In this document: one piece after another, positions 1 through 7,574 of the stretch
How the letters are laid out: every line of letters starts with the position of its first letter
How positions within the stretch are numbered: the stretch's first letter is position 1
Assembly (NCBI GenBank): GCA_021770925.1
Contig: JAETPY010000013.1
Location: forward strand, 1 to 43,676
Direction of reading: 5' to 3'
DNA length: 43,676 bases
Origin: Erysipelotrichaceae bacterium
GTDB lineage: Bacteria; Bacillota_I; Bacilli_A; Erysipelotrichales; Coprobacillaceae
The notes under the pieces: generated by a model
Database searches by the model: none
What the model was told of the DNA's origin: nothing
What the model saw: the letters and a program-made list of their open reading frames with translations, nothing else
Translations under genes and position numbers: made by a program

Positions 1-25
1 CTTTTTCTTTTTGGAGGTGAAATAT

Positions 26-163
26 ATGTTAAAATATACTCATAAAAGAATAAAATCTCGTGTTTTGCTTTTTTAAAACTGCAAAACACCCGTGATGATA
101 TCAATGATTATCGCAATTATTGCACTTTTTCAAGTGCGAAACTTGAGTACTTTTATATATTAA
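26..163 (+). pseudogene. Possible short-gene remnant with in-frame stop
   Basis: A strong ribosome binding site (GGAGGTGA, 13-20) precedes an ATG at 26. The frame runs 16 codons to a TAA at 74-76, then stays open in the same frame to a TAA at 161-163. The part after the stop reads like a membrane segment (VMISMIIAIIALF, from GTG at 92). A basic start followed by a hydrophobic helix suggests the broken N-terminus of a membrane protein, or chance. No family is recognised. The alternative is a genuine 16-residue leader peptide. Confidence 0.3.
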
Positions 164-195
164 TTTTGGACTTGTAAAATTAATTTATTTGTCTG

Positions 196-224
196 TTTAA
201 TATTAAATGATTTAAGAGTATAAT
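196..224 (+). promoter_or_regulatory. Candidate promoter for the FIVAR surface protein
   Basis: TATAAT at 219-224 lies 17 bases after TTTAAT (196-201). The -35 box is weak and no other candidate nearby is clearly better. The untranslated leader would be about 80 bases. Confidence 0.35.
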
Positions 225-309
225 TAAATTGTATTTTTCAAAATGATGAAATGTTCTTTTATCATAAATTATTTTTGATTAATTAGAGTAAATAAAATGG
301 AGTAGAAAA

Positions 310-3300
310 ATGAAAAAAAGTAAAAGATTAAAGCAGTTTACAGTTTGTGTATTAAGTATGGTGATTAGCATTAGCACATTATCTTGTAAAGCAATGTGGG
401 CAAAAAATGATGAATTAGTTTCAGATTTTAACAAATATACATCAGGAGATTATATGTTTGAAAAATTTTCTCATGCTGATAAGCCAAGACAGTCACCTGA
501 TGGAATCGTAGATTATATTGGTAATGGTGAGGTAAAAGCAAATGTACCAGGTCAAAGTGAGAATGATTTATATGGAGATCGTGGTCAAAGTTATTCTTGG
601 TCAGCTGTTACTTATGGTGATTATGTTTATGTGGGTACATGCTATGCTGCAATGGGAAATACTTTGAAATTAATGGATAGTGTATTGGGTGATAAATTTG
701 ACGTTGATATCATGCGAGCAACTTTAAATACAATATTCAATGGTACCTTTTTCTATGGACAAGAGGATGGCGTAGATTCAGGTGGGATTCTAGTAAAGGT
801 CAACATTAATACGGGAAAAACTGAGCTGTTGATGTCTAAAAATACAACGGGGCAATCACCATTGTTTAGAAATGCTGTTAAGTATAATGATAAGTTATAT
901 TTTTGTGGCAGCGTAAATTCAAGTGGAATAGGTCTGCCTAGCATCTATGAAGTTGATCCAGAAACAGATCGAATTCAAGAGGTTTATACAGGTTTAACTT
1001 TAGAAGAGTATGCCCAGGCCTATAAAGAAGGTATTTGTACAGGAATTCGTGGTATGACTGTTTATAACGATCAGTTAGTTGTCAGCTGTGTTGGACTAGA
1101 AGGGCCTTATATCATGATTACATCAAATCCTTCTGATCGCAGTTCTTTTAAAGTAATAGCAAGTAAAGATGATTTATTTAATTATCCAGCTTATCATTAT
1201 GAAGATAGTATTTATGGTGGATCTATTTGGGAAATTGCTTCTTATAATGGAAGTCTTTATGTTGCAATGTGTACAGGAACTCCAGATAATAAACCTGACG
1301 AACATACAATGCAGTCTTTTGCCATTGTACGTGGTGATGAAAATTTTGATGGTACATGGCAATGGACAAGTGTGATTGGTGATAAAGAAAAAGATGGTGC
1401 TAAATATACTTTTGGTATTGATCCTGAAAGAACACGTGCTGGTGCATGTAATATGGTAATTTATAATGATTATCTTTACATTGGCGAATATGAAGATATT
1501 GAAATAGCTTTAGAAGATGTCTTATTTAATACTAATGTTGAGTTTTTAGCAAAGAATCTAGAACAGTCAGTTAATCTTTATCGCATGGATAAAAATGAAA
1601 ATATTGAACTTGTCGTTGGAGATGTAACAAAGATGTTTCCTGATGGTGGAATGTCTGGTACTGGTTCTGGTTTTGGATGCCATGAAAATCAATATATTTG
1701 GCAATCTATTGTATATGAAGGGAAACTTTATTTAGGAACTTTTGATAGCAGCAGTTTATTGGAACCGATTGGCCAGTTTACTAATGGTGATTTGATTAAT
1801 CGTGAACCAGAAGAATGGGAAACACAAATTACTTATATTAAAGTTCTTTTAGAATTATTAGCCCAAAAAAATGATATTAGATCTGATTATAAATGTGTTA
1901 GAGAATCTAATATACAAGAAAATGCATATGCTATGGTTGAAGGGGCTGTTGATCTAGCAAATCAGCGTTATGGAACACTGGCTAGTGATATATATAGTAA
2001 AAAGAATAAATCTAGTCAAAAGAACATTTCTTTAACAAATGAACAAAAAGATCAATTAGTTAATGATATTCTTGAGGGAACTATTATTCCAGGTTCATTA
2101 GGAATAAAAACAGCCGAAGAATTTGTATCATTAAATGAAAAATTAACATCTTGTTACGATTATTTAAATGAAAAAGGTAGTGAAGAGTTTGTAGATTTAT
2201 ATGAAGAAATATATCATATTTATAAAAATAGTGAAGAAAAAATACCAGATGGACTTAAAGAATTATATGGTAAATTATTGAATTTGTTAACAATAGATAA
2301 TCTCAGAGCTTTTAGTAAATGTTTAAAATATCTTGCAGCAGCTACAAGAGGATTTGATATGTATGTAACTAGTGATGGTATTAATTTTGAAACTATTACT
2401 ACAGACGGTTTTAATGATCCTTATAATCATGGTTTAAGAGTTTTTGCAGCATCTGATGATTGGATGGTTATAGGAACAGCAAACCCATTTTATGGTACTC
2501 AATTATGGAGAATGAGAGGTTGTAAAACAGCTTTAGGCAAGCTGATCAAAGAGGTTGAAAAGTATGTAGAAGAAAACTATACAGCAGATTCATGGGTTGC
2601 ATTTAAAAATGCTTTAGATGAAGCTAAAAATATTATGAATAATGGAAATGCTCTAGAAAGTGATGTTAAAGCTGCTGAGAATAATTTAACAAATGTAACT
2701 GAACAATTGGTATTATCAATGTCCGTTAATAAAACAGCATTACAAATAGCTGTAAATACTGCTAATACATTAAAAGAACAAGGAGCATTAGATAAGGTGG
2801 TTCCTGTAGTAGTAACTGAATTTAATGAGGCATTAGCTGAGGCTGATAAAACAGCATTAAATGCATTGATTGAAGAAGCTGAAAAATATCAAGAAGATAA
2901 CTATACTACAGATTCATGGGCACAATTTAAAGAAGCTTTAGATGCGGCAAAAGATGTAGCAGCTGATGATAATGCTTTAGAAGCAGATGTAGTAGAAGCG
3001 TTAAATAATTTAAAAGATGCAATGGCAAACTTAGTCTTGAGAGCTGATAAAACAAGATTACAGACATTATATGACACAGTAAATGGATTAGATAAGAGTC
3101 TATATACAGAAACAAGTGCAGCTGGATTAACAGATCCAATGACAAATGCCCAAGCTGTATTAGCAAACGTAGAAGCAACACAGGAAGAAGTAGACAGTGC
3201 ATATGAAGCATTAATAAATGCATACTTAGACTTAAGATTGATTCCAAATAAGGATCTATTACAGGAATTAATCAATAAAGTAAATGGATTAAGTGAAGCA

Positions 3301-3321
3301 AATTACAGAATGAAGCATTAG
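310..3321 (+). CDS. Secreted beta-propeller-like/FIVAR-repeat surface protein, C-terminus lost by frameshift
   Basis: The function is not recognised; the architecture is that of a large extracellular adhesin or binding protein. Residues 1-30 form a signal peptide (MKKSKRLKQF, then a hydrophobic core). Residues ~90-735 carry recurring blades of the type YGDYVYVGTCY, YNDKLYFCGS, YNGSLYVAMC, YNDYLYIGEY and YEGKLYLGTF, suggesting a beta-propeller-like fold interrupted by a helical insert (~500-690). From ~740 on there are helical FIVAR-type repeats with the signature NYTxDSW..F..AL. The frame ends prematurely at a TAG inside the last repeat. The missing part of that repeat and a membrane anchor lie just downstream in another frame (to 3581). 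The ATG at 310 has only a modest RBS (TGGAG). As it stands the product would be secreted but not anchored. Either this is a natural inactivating or phase-variable change, or a sequencing/assembly artefact in a repeat. Confidence 0.8.
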   Translation: MKKSKRLKQFTVCVLSMVISISTLSCKAMWAKNDELVSDFNKYTSGDYMFEKFSHADKPRQSPDGIVDYIGNGEVKANVPGQSENDLYGDRGQSYSWSAVTYGDYVYVGTCYAAMGNTLKLMDSVLGDKFDVDIMRATLNTIFNGTFFYGQEDGVDSGGILVKVNINTGKTELLMSKNTTGQSPLFRNAVKYNDKLYFCGSVNSSGIGLPSIYEVDPETDRIQEVYTGLTLEEYAQAYKEGICTGIRGMTVYNDQLVVSCVGLEGPYIMITSNPSDRSSFKVIASKDDLFNYPAYHYEDSIYGGSIWEIASYNGSLYVAMCTGTPDNKPDEHTMQSFAIVRGDENFDGTWQWTSVIGDKEKDGAKYTFGIDPERTRAGACNMVIYNDYLYIGEYEDIEIALEDVLFNTNVEFLAKNLEQSVNLYRMDKNENIELVVGDVTKMFPDGGMSGTGSGFGCHENQYIWQSIVYEGKLYLGTFDSSSLLEPIGQFTNGDLINREPEEWETQITYIKVLLELLAQKNDIRSDYKCVRESNIQENAYAMVEGAVDLANQRYGTLASDIYSKKNKSSQKNISLTNEQKDQLVNDILEGTIIPGSLGIKTAEEFVSLNEKLTSCYDYLNEKGSEEFVDLYEEIYHIYKNSEEKIPDGLKELYGKLLNLLTIDNLRAFSKCLKYLAAATRGFDMYVTSDGINFETITTDGFNDPYNHGLRVFAASDDWMVIGTANPFYGTQLWRMRGCKTALGKLIKEVEKYVEENYTADSWVAFKNALDEAKNIMNNGNALESDVKAAENNLTNVTEQLVLSMSVNKTALQIAVNTANTLKEQGALDKVVPVVVTEFNEALAEADKTALNALIEEAEKYQEDNYTTDSWAQFKEALDAAKDVAADDNALEADVVEALNNLKDAMANLVLRADKTRLQTLYDTVNGLDKSLYTETSAAGLTDPMTNAQAVLANVEATQEEVDSAYEALINAYLDLRLIPNKDLLQELINKVNGLSEANYRMKH

Positions 3322-3421
3322 ATAATGCAGTAGCTGTATTAAATGATCCAGAAGCAAGTCAGGCAGAAGTAGACAATGCAAAAGATGTTTTAACAAAAGG
3401 ATTGGCAGGATTGGTAGAAAA
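2530..3421 (+). repeat. Array of five diverged FIVAR-type repeats
   Basis: Five units, each starting with a K(T/D)xLxxL-like motif, occupy the 3' part of the surface-protein locus. The full unit is about 66 residues. Unit 1 (YTADSWVAFK) and unit 3 (YTTDSWAQFK) are close copies. Unit 2 is only about 39 residues and breaks off after FNEALAEAD, fusing directly to unit 3. Unit 4 is diverged. Unit 5 contains the frame change near 3307. Confidence 0.75.
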
Positions 3422-3581
3422 ATCAAGTAATCCAGCAATAGGTAGTAATGTAAATACTGTAAAACCAGGAGATAAAACAAGTATTAAAACAGGTGATGAT
3501 AGTTTAATTGGTGTATTTGCAGGACTTGGATTGTTAAGTATGGCAACTGTTCTAGTAAGCTATAGAAGAAAAGAAGATTAA
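3309..3581 (+). pseudogene. Out-of-frame C-terminus of the FIVAR protein: repeat end, KTGD motif and membrane anchor
   Basis: Reading from AAT at 3309 in the shifted frame continues the last FIVAR unit (NEALDNAVAVLNDPEAS), then a linker, then IKTGDDSLIGVFAGLGLLSM and a basic tail (YRRKED) to TAA at 3579-3581. This is a typical C-terminal wall/membrane anchor. It closely matches the last residues of the metallophosphoesterase ending at 40728. It has no start codon or RBS of its own, so it is the detached 3' end of the upstream gene. Compared with units 1 and 3, eight residues (TADSWVAF in unit 1) are missing and 2 bases remain where 24 are expected, consistent with a 22-base deletion. Confidence 0.8.
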
Positions 3582-3623
3582 TAGTACGTTTAGATATTTT
3601 CTTCTAAAAAATAATTAAATGTA

Positions 3624-3655
3624 TAAGGTGTCAAGCAAAAAAGCTTGACACCTTA
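3624..3655 (+). repeat. Perfect 13-bp inverted repeat upstream of rpsP
   Basis: TAAGGTGTCAAGC (3624-3636) is exactly complementary to 3643-3655 around a six-A loop. No T-run follows on the + strand, so it is a poor intrinsic terminator. Its right arm contains the -35 hexamer of the rpsP promoter. Confidence 0.75.
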
Positions 3656-3673
3656 AAAATGTTATGTTAAAGT
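3645..3673 (+). promoter_or_regulatory. rpsP operon promoter
   Basis: TTGACA (3645-3650), a 17-base spacer and TAAAGT (3668-3673) preceded by TGT form an extended -10 promoter. The -35 box is embedded in the inverted repeat 3624-3655. Confidence 0.65.
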
Positions 3674-3704
3674 GTACAGGTAAATTAATTAGGAGGAAAT
3701 ATAA

Positions 3705-3977
3705 ATGGCAGTAAAATTAAGATTAATCAGAATGGGTGCTAAGAAAGCTCCTTTCTATAGAATTGTAGCAGCAGATTCAAGAGCTCCAAGAGATGGACGT
3801 TTTATTGAATTATTAGGAACTTACAATCCTTGTACTAACCCTGCACAAGTTACAATTAAAGAAGAAGAAGTATTAAAATGGTTAAACAATGGTGCACAAC
3901 CATCTGATACAGTTAAAAACTTATTATCTAAACAAGGAATTATGAAAAAGTTTGCTGATTCAAAATTAGGTAAATAA
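3705..3977 (+). CDS. rpsP: 30S ribosomal protein S16
   Basis: This small-subunit protein binds 16S rRNA in the body of the 30S particle and is needed for its assembly. The 90-residue product starts with the family signature [19 protein letters not shown] and contains the conserved [18 protein letters not shown] stretch, so length and motifs are typical. AGGAGG is well placed before the ATG. It is first in a cluster with khpA (1 base gap), rimM and trmD, the usual Firmicute order, linking S16 to its maturation factor RimM. Confidence 0.97.
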   Translation: MAVKLRLIRMGAKKAPFYRIVAADSRAPRDGRFIELLGTYNPCTNPAQVTIKEEEVLKWLNNGAQPSDTVKNLLSKQGIMKKFADSKLGK

Positions 3978-3978
3978 T

Positions 3979-4227
3979 ATGGATTATGCTAAGATTCTCA
4001 AAGATATCGCAATTGAATTAGTTGAAGACAAAGAGCATTTAGAGGTTCGTGAATTACCTTCATTAGACGAAAATGTCGTTGTTTTACATGTATATTCTGC
4101 GAAAAATGATATTGCCAGATTAATTGGTCGTAGAGGAATGATGGCTAATTCAATTAGACAATTAATGTCAGTAGCTGGTCGAAAGACTAATAAGAAACTA
4201 GATATTAAGTTTGAATCGTATGAATAA
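3979..4227 (+). CDS. khpA: KH-domain RNA-binding protein KhpA (YlqC)
   Basis: This small KH protein of Gram-positives usually pairs with KhpB/Jag to bind RNA and influence cell elongation and division. The 82 residues match the family length. The GXXG loop of the KH fold is at residues 50-53 (GRRG, in IGRRGMMANSIRQL). It starts one base after rpsP stops, so translation is probably coupled. A terminator hairpin follows at 4231-4258. Confidence 0.92.
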   Translation: MDYAKILKDIAIELVEDKEHLEVRELPSLDENVVVLHVYSAKNDIARLIGRRGMMANSIRQLMSVAGRKTNKKLDIKFESYE

Positions 4228-4230
4228 TGA

Positions 4231-4258
4231 TAGATGTGCCTAGCACATCTATTTTTTT
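4231..4258 (+). terminator. Terminator/attenuator between khpA and rimM
   Basis: Stem TAGATGTGC (4231-4239) pairs with 4243-4251 around loop CTA and is followed by seven T. The T-run abuts the rimM RBS (GGAGG from 4259), so it probably reduces rather than abolishes read-through to rimM-trmD. Confidence 0.8.
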
Positions 4259-4267
4259 GGAGGAAAA

Positions 4268-4777
4268 ATGGATAAGATAAAGGTTGGTAAAATTGTAGGG
4301 AAACATGGTTTAAAAGGTGAATTGAAAATAAGATCAAATAGTGATTTTAGTGAAGAAAGATTTAAAAAAGGAAATTCGCTTTTTATCCATTATCAAGGCG
4401 ATGATCTAGAATTTGTAATTGCTTCATCTAGAATGCACAAAGGTAATTATTTAGTAGCTTTTAAAGATAATCAGGATATAAATTTAGTTGAAAAATATGT
4501 TGGTTCATTTGTTTATGGTTTTAAAGATAAGAAATTGTTGAATGAGAATGAATATTTTTATGATGACTTAATCGGTTTACAGGTTGAAAGTATAGATGGT
4601 AAATTGATTGGAAAAGTCACTTCTATTTATGATAATAATCGTCACGATATTTTAAATATTAACTATAATGGTAAAAATGTAGCTATTCCATATGTTGATG
4701 CTTTTATTAAAGATGTTGATTTAGATAATGGGATAATTACAGTACAATTGATTAAGGGGTTAATTGATGAAGATTGA
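4268..4777 (+). CDS. rimM: 16S rRNA processing protein RimM
   Basis: RimM assists late 30S maturation around the head, near S19, and contacts the ribosome through its PRC-barrel. The 169-residue product has the N-terminal motif [16 protein letters not shown] and the C-terminal PRC-barrel ([10 protein letters not shown]-like segment, then HDILNI and [12 protein letters not shown]). Length is normal. The ATG follows GGAGGAAAA immediately after a terminator T-run. It overlaps the start of trmD by 11 bases, a coupled pair. Confidence 0.95.
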   Translation: MDKIKVGKIVGKHGLKGELKIRSNSDFSEERFKKGNSLFIHYQGDDLEFVIASSRMHKGNYLVAFKDNQDINLVEKYVGSFVYGFKDKKLLNENEYFYDDLIGLQVESIDGKLIGKVTSIYDNNRHDILNINYNGKNVAIPYVDAFIKDVDLDNGIITVQLIKGLIDED

Positions 4778-5486
4778 TATTTTAACTTTGTTTCCAGAAA
4801 TGTTTACAGGTTTTTTAAACACGTCAATTATTAAAAGGGCAATTGATAAAGAACTTGTTGAAGTTAAATTACATGATTTTAGAGAGTTTTCTAGAGATAA
4901 GCATAAGCATGTAGATGACTATCCTTATGGTGGGGGACAAGGAATGGTATTGATGTGCGAGCCAATTATAGAATGTTTAAAAACAATTTGTAATGATAAA
5001 AGTATTGTAATTCTAATGTCACCACAAGGTCTAACGTTGAATCATGGATTAGCTGTTGATTTATCTCATCAAGAACATCTGGTTATTATTTGTGGACATT
5101 ATGAAGGCTTTGATGAAAGAATTAGAAATTATGTTGATATGGAGTTATCAATTGGTGATTATGTTTTAACTGGTGGAGAGCTTGGCAGTATGGTTGTTAG
5201 TGATGCTGTTATTAGATTACTTGAAGGTACAATTAAAGAAGATAGTCATCAGGATGATTCCTTTAGTCATGGACTCTTAGAATATCCCCAATATACTAGA
5301 CCCCAATGTTATGATGGTAATGAAGTACCTGCAGTTTTATTAAGCGGACACCACGAAAATATTCGTAAATGGCGTAAATATCAGGCACTTAAAAAAACTT
5401 ATTTAAAAAGACCTGATTTATTACAATCATATCAGTTTGATGAAGAAAGTATAGATATGATGAAAAAAATTAAAGAAAATGATTGA
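4767..5486 (+). CDS. trmD: tRNA (guanine-N1)-methyltransferase (m1G37)
   Basis: TrmD is a SPOUT-class methyltransferase that methylates G37 next to the anticodon with S-adenosylmethionine and prevents +1 frameshifting. The 239-residue product starts [13 protein letters not shown]. It carries YGGGQGMV and the trefoil-knot cofactor site [10 protein letters not shown]...[11 protein letters not shown]. The start is placed at ATG 4767 rather than the TTG three bases upstream, since it matches the conserved family N-terminus. The stop codon overlaps the -35 box of the rplS promoter. Confidence 0.96.
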   Translation: MKIDILTLFPEMFTGFLNTSIIKRAIDKELVEVKLHDFREFSRDKHKHVDDYPYGGGQGMVLMCEPIIECLKTICNDKSIVILMSPQGLTLNHGLAVDLSHQEHLVIICGHYEGFDERIRNYVDMELSIGDYVLTGGELGSMVVSDAVIRLLEGTIKEDSHQDDSFSHGLLEYPQYTRPQCYDGNEVPAVLLSGHHENIRKWRKYQALKKTYLKRPDLLQSYQFDEESIDMMKKIKEND

Positions 5487-5511
5487 TTTTTATAATGTAT
5501 TTCTTTATAAT
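5483..5511 (+). promoter_or_regulatory. rplS promoter
   Basis: TTGATT (5483-5488) and TATAAT (5506-5511) are separated by 17 bases. The -35 box overlaps the trmD stop codon, so rplS can be transcribed separately from the upstream operon. Confidence 0.7.
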
Positions 5512-5516
5512 GAAAA

Positions 5517-5567
5517 AGTCGTGAGACTGCAGATGTTCCGCTGGTTAATCGAATGAACATTCAAGAC
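5517..5567 (+). promoter_or_regulatory. L19 leader-like autoregulatory RNA
   Basis: The 5' leader of rplS folds around ATGTTC (5533-5538) and GAACAT (5555-5560), enclosing TCCGCTGG-like loop sequence. Outer bases GTC (5518-5520) and GAC (5565-5567) can also pair. Position and the TTCCGCT element resemble the Firmicute L19 leader family, where L19 is thought to regulate its own synthesis. Family membership is from memory and needs a covariance-model check. Confidence 0.55.
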
Positions 5568-5590
5568 AAATTTTGAAAAGGAGAAGAAGA

Positions 5591-5941
5591 ATGAATTTAC
5601 AATTAGTAGAACAAATTACTAAAAAGCAATTAAGAAATGATATTCCTCAATTTAAAGCTGGGGATACTTTAAAAGTATTCGTAAAAATTAAAGAAGGGGA
5701 TAAATTCCGTGTTCAGTTATTTGAAGGGGTTTGTATTGCAAGAAAAGGTAGCGGTATTTCTGAAACATTTACAGTAAGAAAAATTTCATATCAAGTAGGT
5801 GTTGAAAGAACTTTCCCAGTTCATACTCCAATTATTGATCATATAGAAGTAGTTAAAGTTGGTAAAGTACGTCGTGCTAAACTTCACTATTTACGTGGAT
5901 TATCTGGTAAAGCAGCTAGAATTAAAGAAGTTAGAAAATAA
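5591..5941 (+). CDS. rplS: 50S ribosomal protein L19
   Basis: L19 sits at the 30S-50S interface and contributes to intersubunit bridges. The 116-residue product begins [19 protein letters not shown] and contains [15 protein letters not shown] and [19 protein letters not shown], all typical. The start is ATG 5591, just after AAAAGGAGAAG; the upstream in-frame TTG at 5573 would put the RBS inside the gene and is rejected. It has its own promoter and leader and ends in a strong terminator. Confidence 0.97.
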   Translation: MNLQLVEQITKKQLRNDIPQFKAGDTLKVFVKIKEGDKFRVQLFEGVCIARKGSGISETFTVRKISYQVGVERTFPVHTPIIDHIEVVKVGKVRRAKLHYLRGLSGKAARIKEVRK

Positions 5942-5967
5942 GAAATGGTTAGCCATTTCTTTTTTTA
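5941..5967 (+). terminator. rplS terminator
   Basis: AGAAATGG (5941-5948) pairs with CCATTTCT (5953-5960) around TTAG, followed by a T-run. Confidence 0.9.
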
Positions 5968-6013
5968 TTAAAAGAGTGATATTTATATCGTTATGATATA
6001 TAAATAAAAATTG

Positions 6014-6042
6014 TTTACAAACATATGAAAAATAGATATTAT
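6014..6042 (+). promoter_or_regulatory. Promoter upstream of lepB
   Basis: TTTACA (6014-6019), 17 bases, TATTAT (6037-6042). A small palindrome TGTTT-AC-AAACA (6012-6023) overlaps the -35 box and could be an operator. A second TATAAT at 6120-6125 lies nearer the gene but lacks a good -35. Confidence 0.5.
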
Positions 6043-6149
6043 TTTAATAGTAAAAATATTAAATGATGGTTAAAAGTGGAATTTTTGGAACTAACATTTC
6101 TTTTTTTTCTAATCTTTTGTATAATAGACCTATCGCAGGAGGCTTTTAA

Positions 6150-6695
6150 ATGACAAAGAAAAAAGAAGTAATTAAGTTTTCAATTGAAATGATAGCAGTT
6201 GTAGCAGTGACAGCGATCATCTTTTCTAAAATTGTAATCCCTGTAAAAGTAGATGGGGAAAGTATGTATCCTACATTACATGATAAAGATACCGCAATAG
6301 TGAACGCTTTGTATTTAGGTAAAAATGATATAAAACGTTTTGATATTGTTGTTTTGAAATGTGAAAAGTTGGATAAAGATATTATTAAAAGAGTAATCGG
6401 TTTACCAGGTGATACGATTGTTTTTAGTGATGACAAATTGTATATAAATGGTTCGTATTATGCAGAAGAATATTTGGATAAAGATTATATTAAAGAGGCA
6501 AAGGAAAGATATAATACTGATTTATTTACAAATGATTTTGAAATAACATTAAATGATGATGAAATTTTTGTTTTAGGTGATAATCGTTTGCGCTCTGCAG
6601 ATTCAAGAACATTAGGAACTTTTAAATATAGCGATATTATTGGTAAAAAGGGATTGATTGTTTATCCTTTTAGTAATATAAAATTTATTGATTAA
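6150..6695 (+). CDS. lepB: Type I signal peptidase
   Basis: This membrane serine protease removes signal peptides from exported proteins. Residues ~9-32 form one N-terminal membrane segment. The catalytic Ser38 lies in DGESMYPTL and the general base Lys80 in IIKRVIGLPGDT; box E is VLGDNR...SADSR (~141-153). At 181 residues with one helix it is the short Gram-positive (SipS-like) type. The RBS AGGAGG is clear. It precedes rbgA by 12 bases and likely shares its transcript. The two surface proteins in this window would be substrates of such an enzyme. Confidence 0.95.
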   Translation: MTKKKEVIKFSIEMIAVVAVTAIIFSKIVIPVKVDGESMYPTLHDKDTAIVNALYLGKNDIKRFDIVVLKCEKLDKDIIKRVIGLPGDTIVFSDDKLYINGSYYAEEYLDKDYIKEAKERYNTDLFTNDFEITLNDDEIFVLGDNRLRSADSRTLGTFKYSDIIGKKGLIVYPFSNIKFID

Positions 6696-6707
6696 AGGAG
6701 GTAGTGT

Positions 6708-7574
6708 ATGTCAAAACAAATTCAATGGTTTCCTGGACATATGGCTAAAGCTCGACGTGAAATTAGTGAAAAAATGAAATTGATTGACATAGTCATTGAA
6801 TTGGTGGATGCTAGAGCACCATTTTCATCAAAAAATCCAATGTTTAATCAAGTGTGTAATAATAAACCAAGATTGATTGTTATGACAAAAAAGGATTTAG
6901 CAGATGAGAAAATCACTGACAAATGGATCAAATATTTTAAAACAAAAAATACTTATGCAATATGTGTGAACCTAAAAAATTTTAATGAATATCAGTTGGT
7001 AATAGATGTTTGTAAAGATATTTTAAAGGAAAAGATGGTCCGTGAAGCTAAACGTGGTCTTAAACCCCGACCAATGCGGGCAATTGTCTTAGGAATTCCA
7101 AATGTTGGTAAATCAACTTTTATTAATTGTTTAGCTAAGCGAAAGGCTGCAGTTACTGGAAATCGTCCTGGAGTAACAAAAGCTCAACAAATTATTAAAG
7201 TTGATAAAGATTTTGAATTATTTGATACACCTGGTGTTTTATGGCCACGATTTGATGATATTAATATTGCTCGTAATATTGCCTTGATTGGTTCAATTAA
7301 ACAGGATATTTTACCTTTAGATGAATTATTTATTTATGCTGTTAAATATTTAGAAACAGCTTATCCACAAAGGGTTCGTAAGCGTTATAATATTGAGATA
7401 GATTTTGATTGTGATTGGGTTGAAAAGGTATATGATGATATTGCTCAAAATCGTAAAATCAAACCAGTACGCGGGTATACTGATTATGATCGAGTAATGG
7501 AAGTTTTTTTTAATGATATATTTGATGGCAGTATGGGAAAAATCACATGGGAGAAGCCCGATGAAGCGTTATGA
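6708..7574 (+). CDS. rbgA: Ribosome biogenesis GTPase A (YlqF)
   Basis: RbgA is a circularly permuted GTPase required for late 50S assembly. The order of G motifs shows the permutation: G4 TKKD at residues 60-63, then G1 GIPNVGKST at 129-137, then G3 DTPG at 173-176. The N-terminal QWFPGHMAKA motif with its conserved His is present. The 288-residue length is normal. AGGAGG precedes the ATG. The 3' end overlaps rnhB by 14 bases, the usual Firmicute pairing. Confidence 0.96.
   Translation: MSKQIQWFPGHMAKARREISEKMKLIDIVIELVDARAPFSSKNPMFNQVCNNKPRLIVMTKKDLADEKITDKWIKYFKTKNTYAICVNLKNFNEYQLVIDVCKDILKEKMVREAKRGLKPRPMRAIVLGIPNVGKSTFINCLAKRKAAVTGNRPGVTKAQQIIKVDKDFELFDTPGVLWPRFDDINIARNIALIGSIKQDILPLDELFIYAVKYLETAYPQRVRKRYNIEIDFDCDWVEKVYDDIAQNRKIKPVRGYTDYDRVMEVFFNDIFDGSMGKITWEKPDEAL

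Noticed and set aside
2901-3275. Opposite-strand open frames of 106 and 124 codons across the FIVAR repeats
   Set aside because: They arise from the codon bias of the repeat (GCA/TTA-rich) on the coding strand, have no RBS, and encode low-complexity Leu/Ser-rich sequence.
3289-3321. Programmed ribosomal frameshift joining the FIVAR protein to its anchor
   Set aside because: No slippery heptamer or downstream stimulatory structure is visible at the junction, and a simple frame change would still leave eight conserved repeat residues missing; a deletion explains both.
3984-4337. 117-codon - strand frame across khpA and rimM
   Set aside because: It is antisense to two solid conserved genes, lacks an RBS and resembles no protein family.
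5573-5590. Earlier TTG start for rplS giving an MKRRRR extension
   Set aside because: Those codons are the Shine-Dalgarno region of the conserved ATG at 5591.
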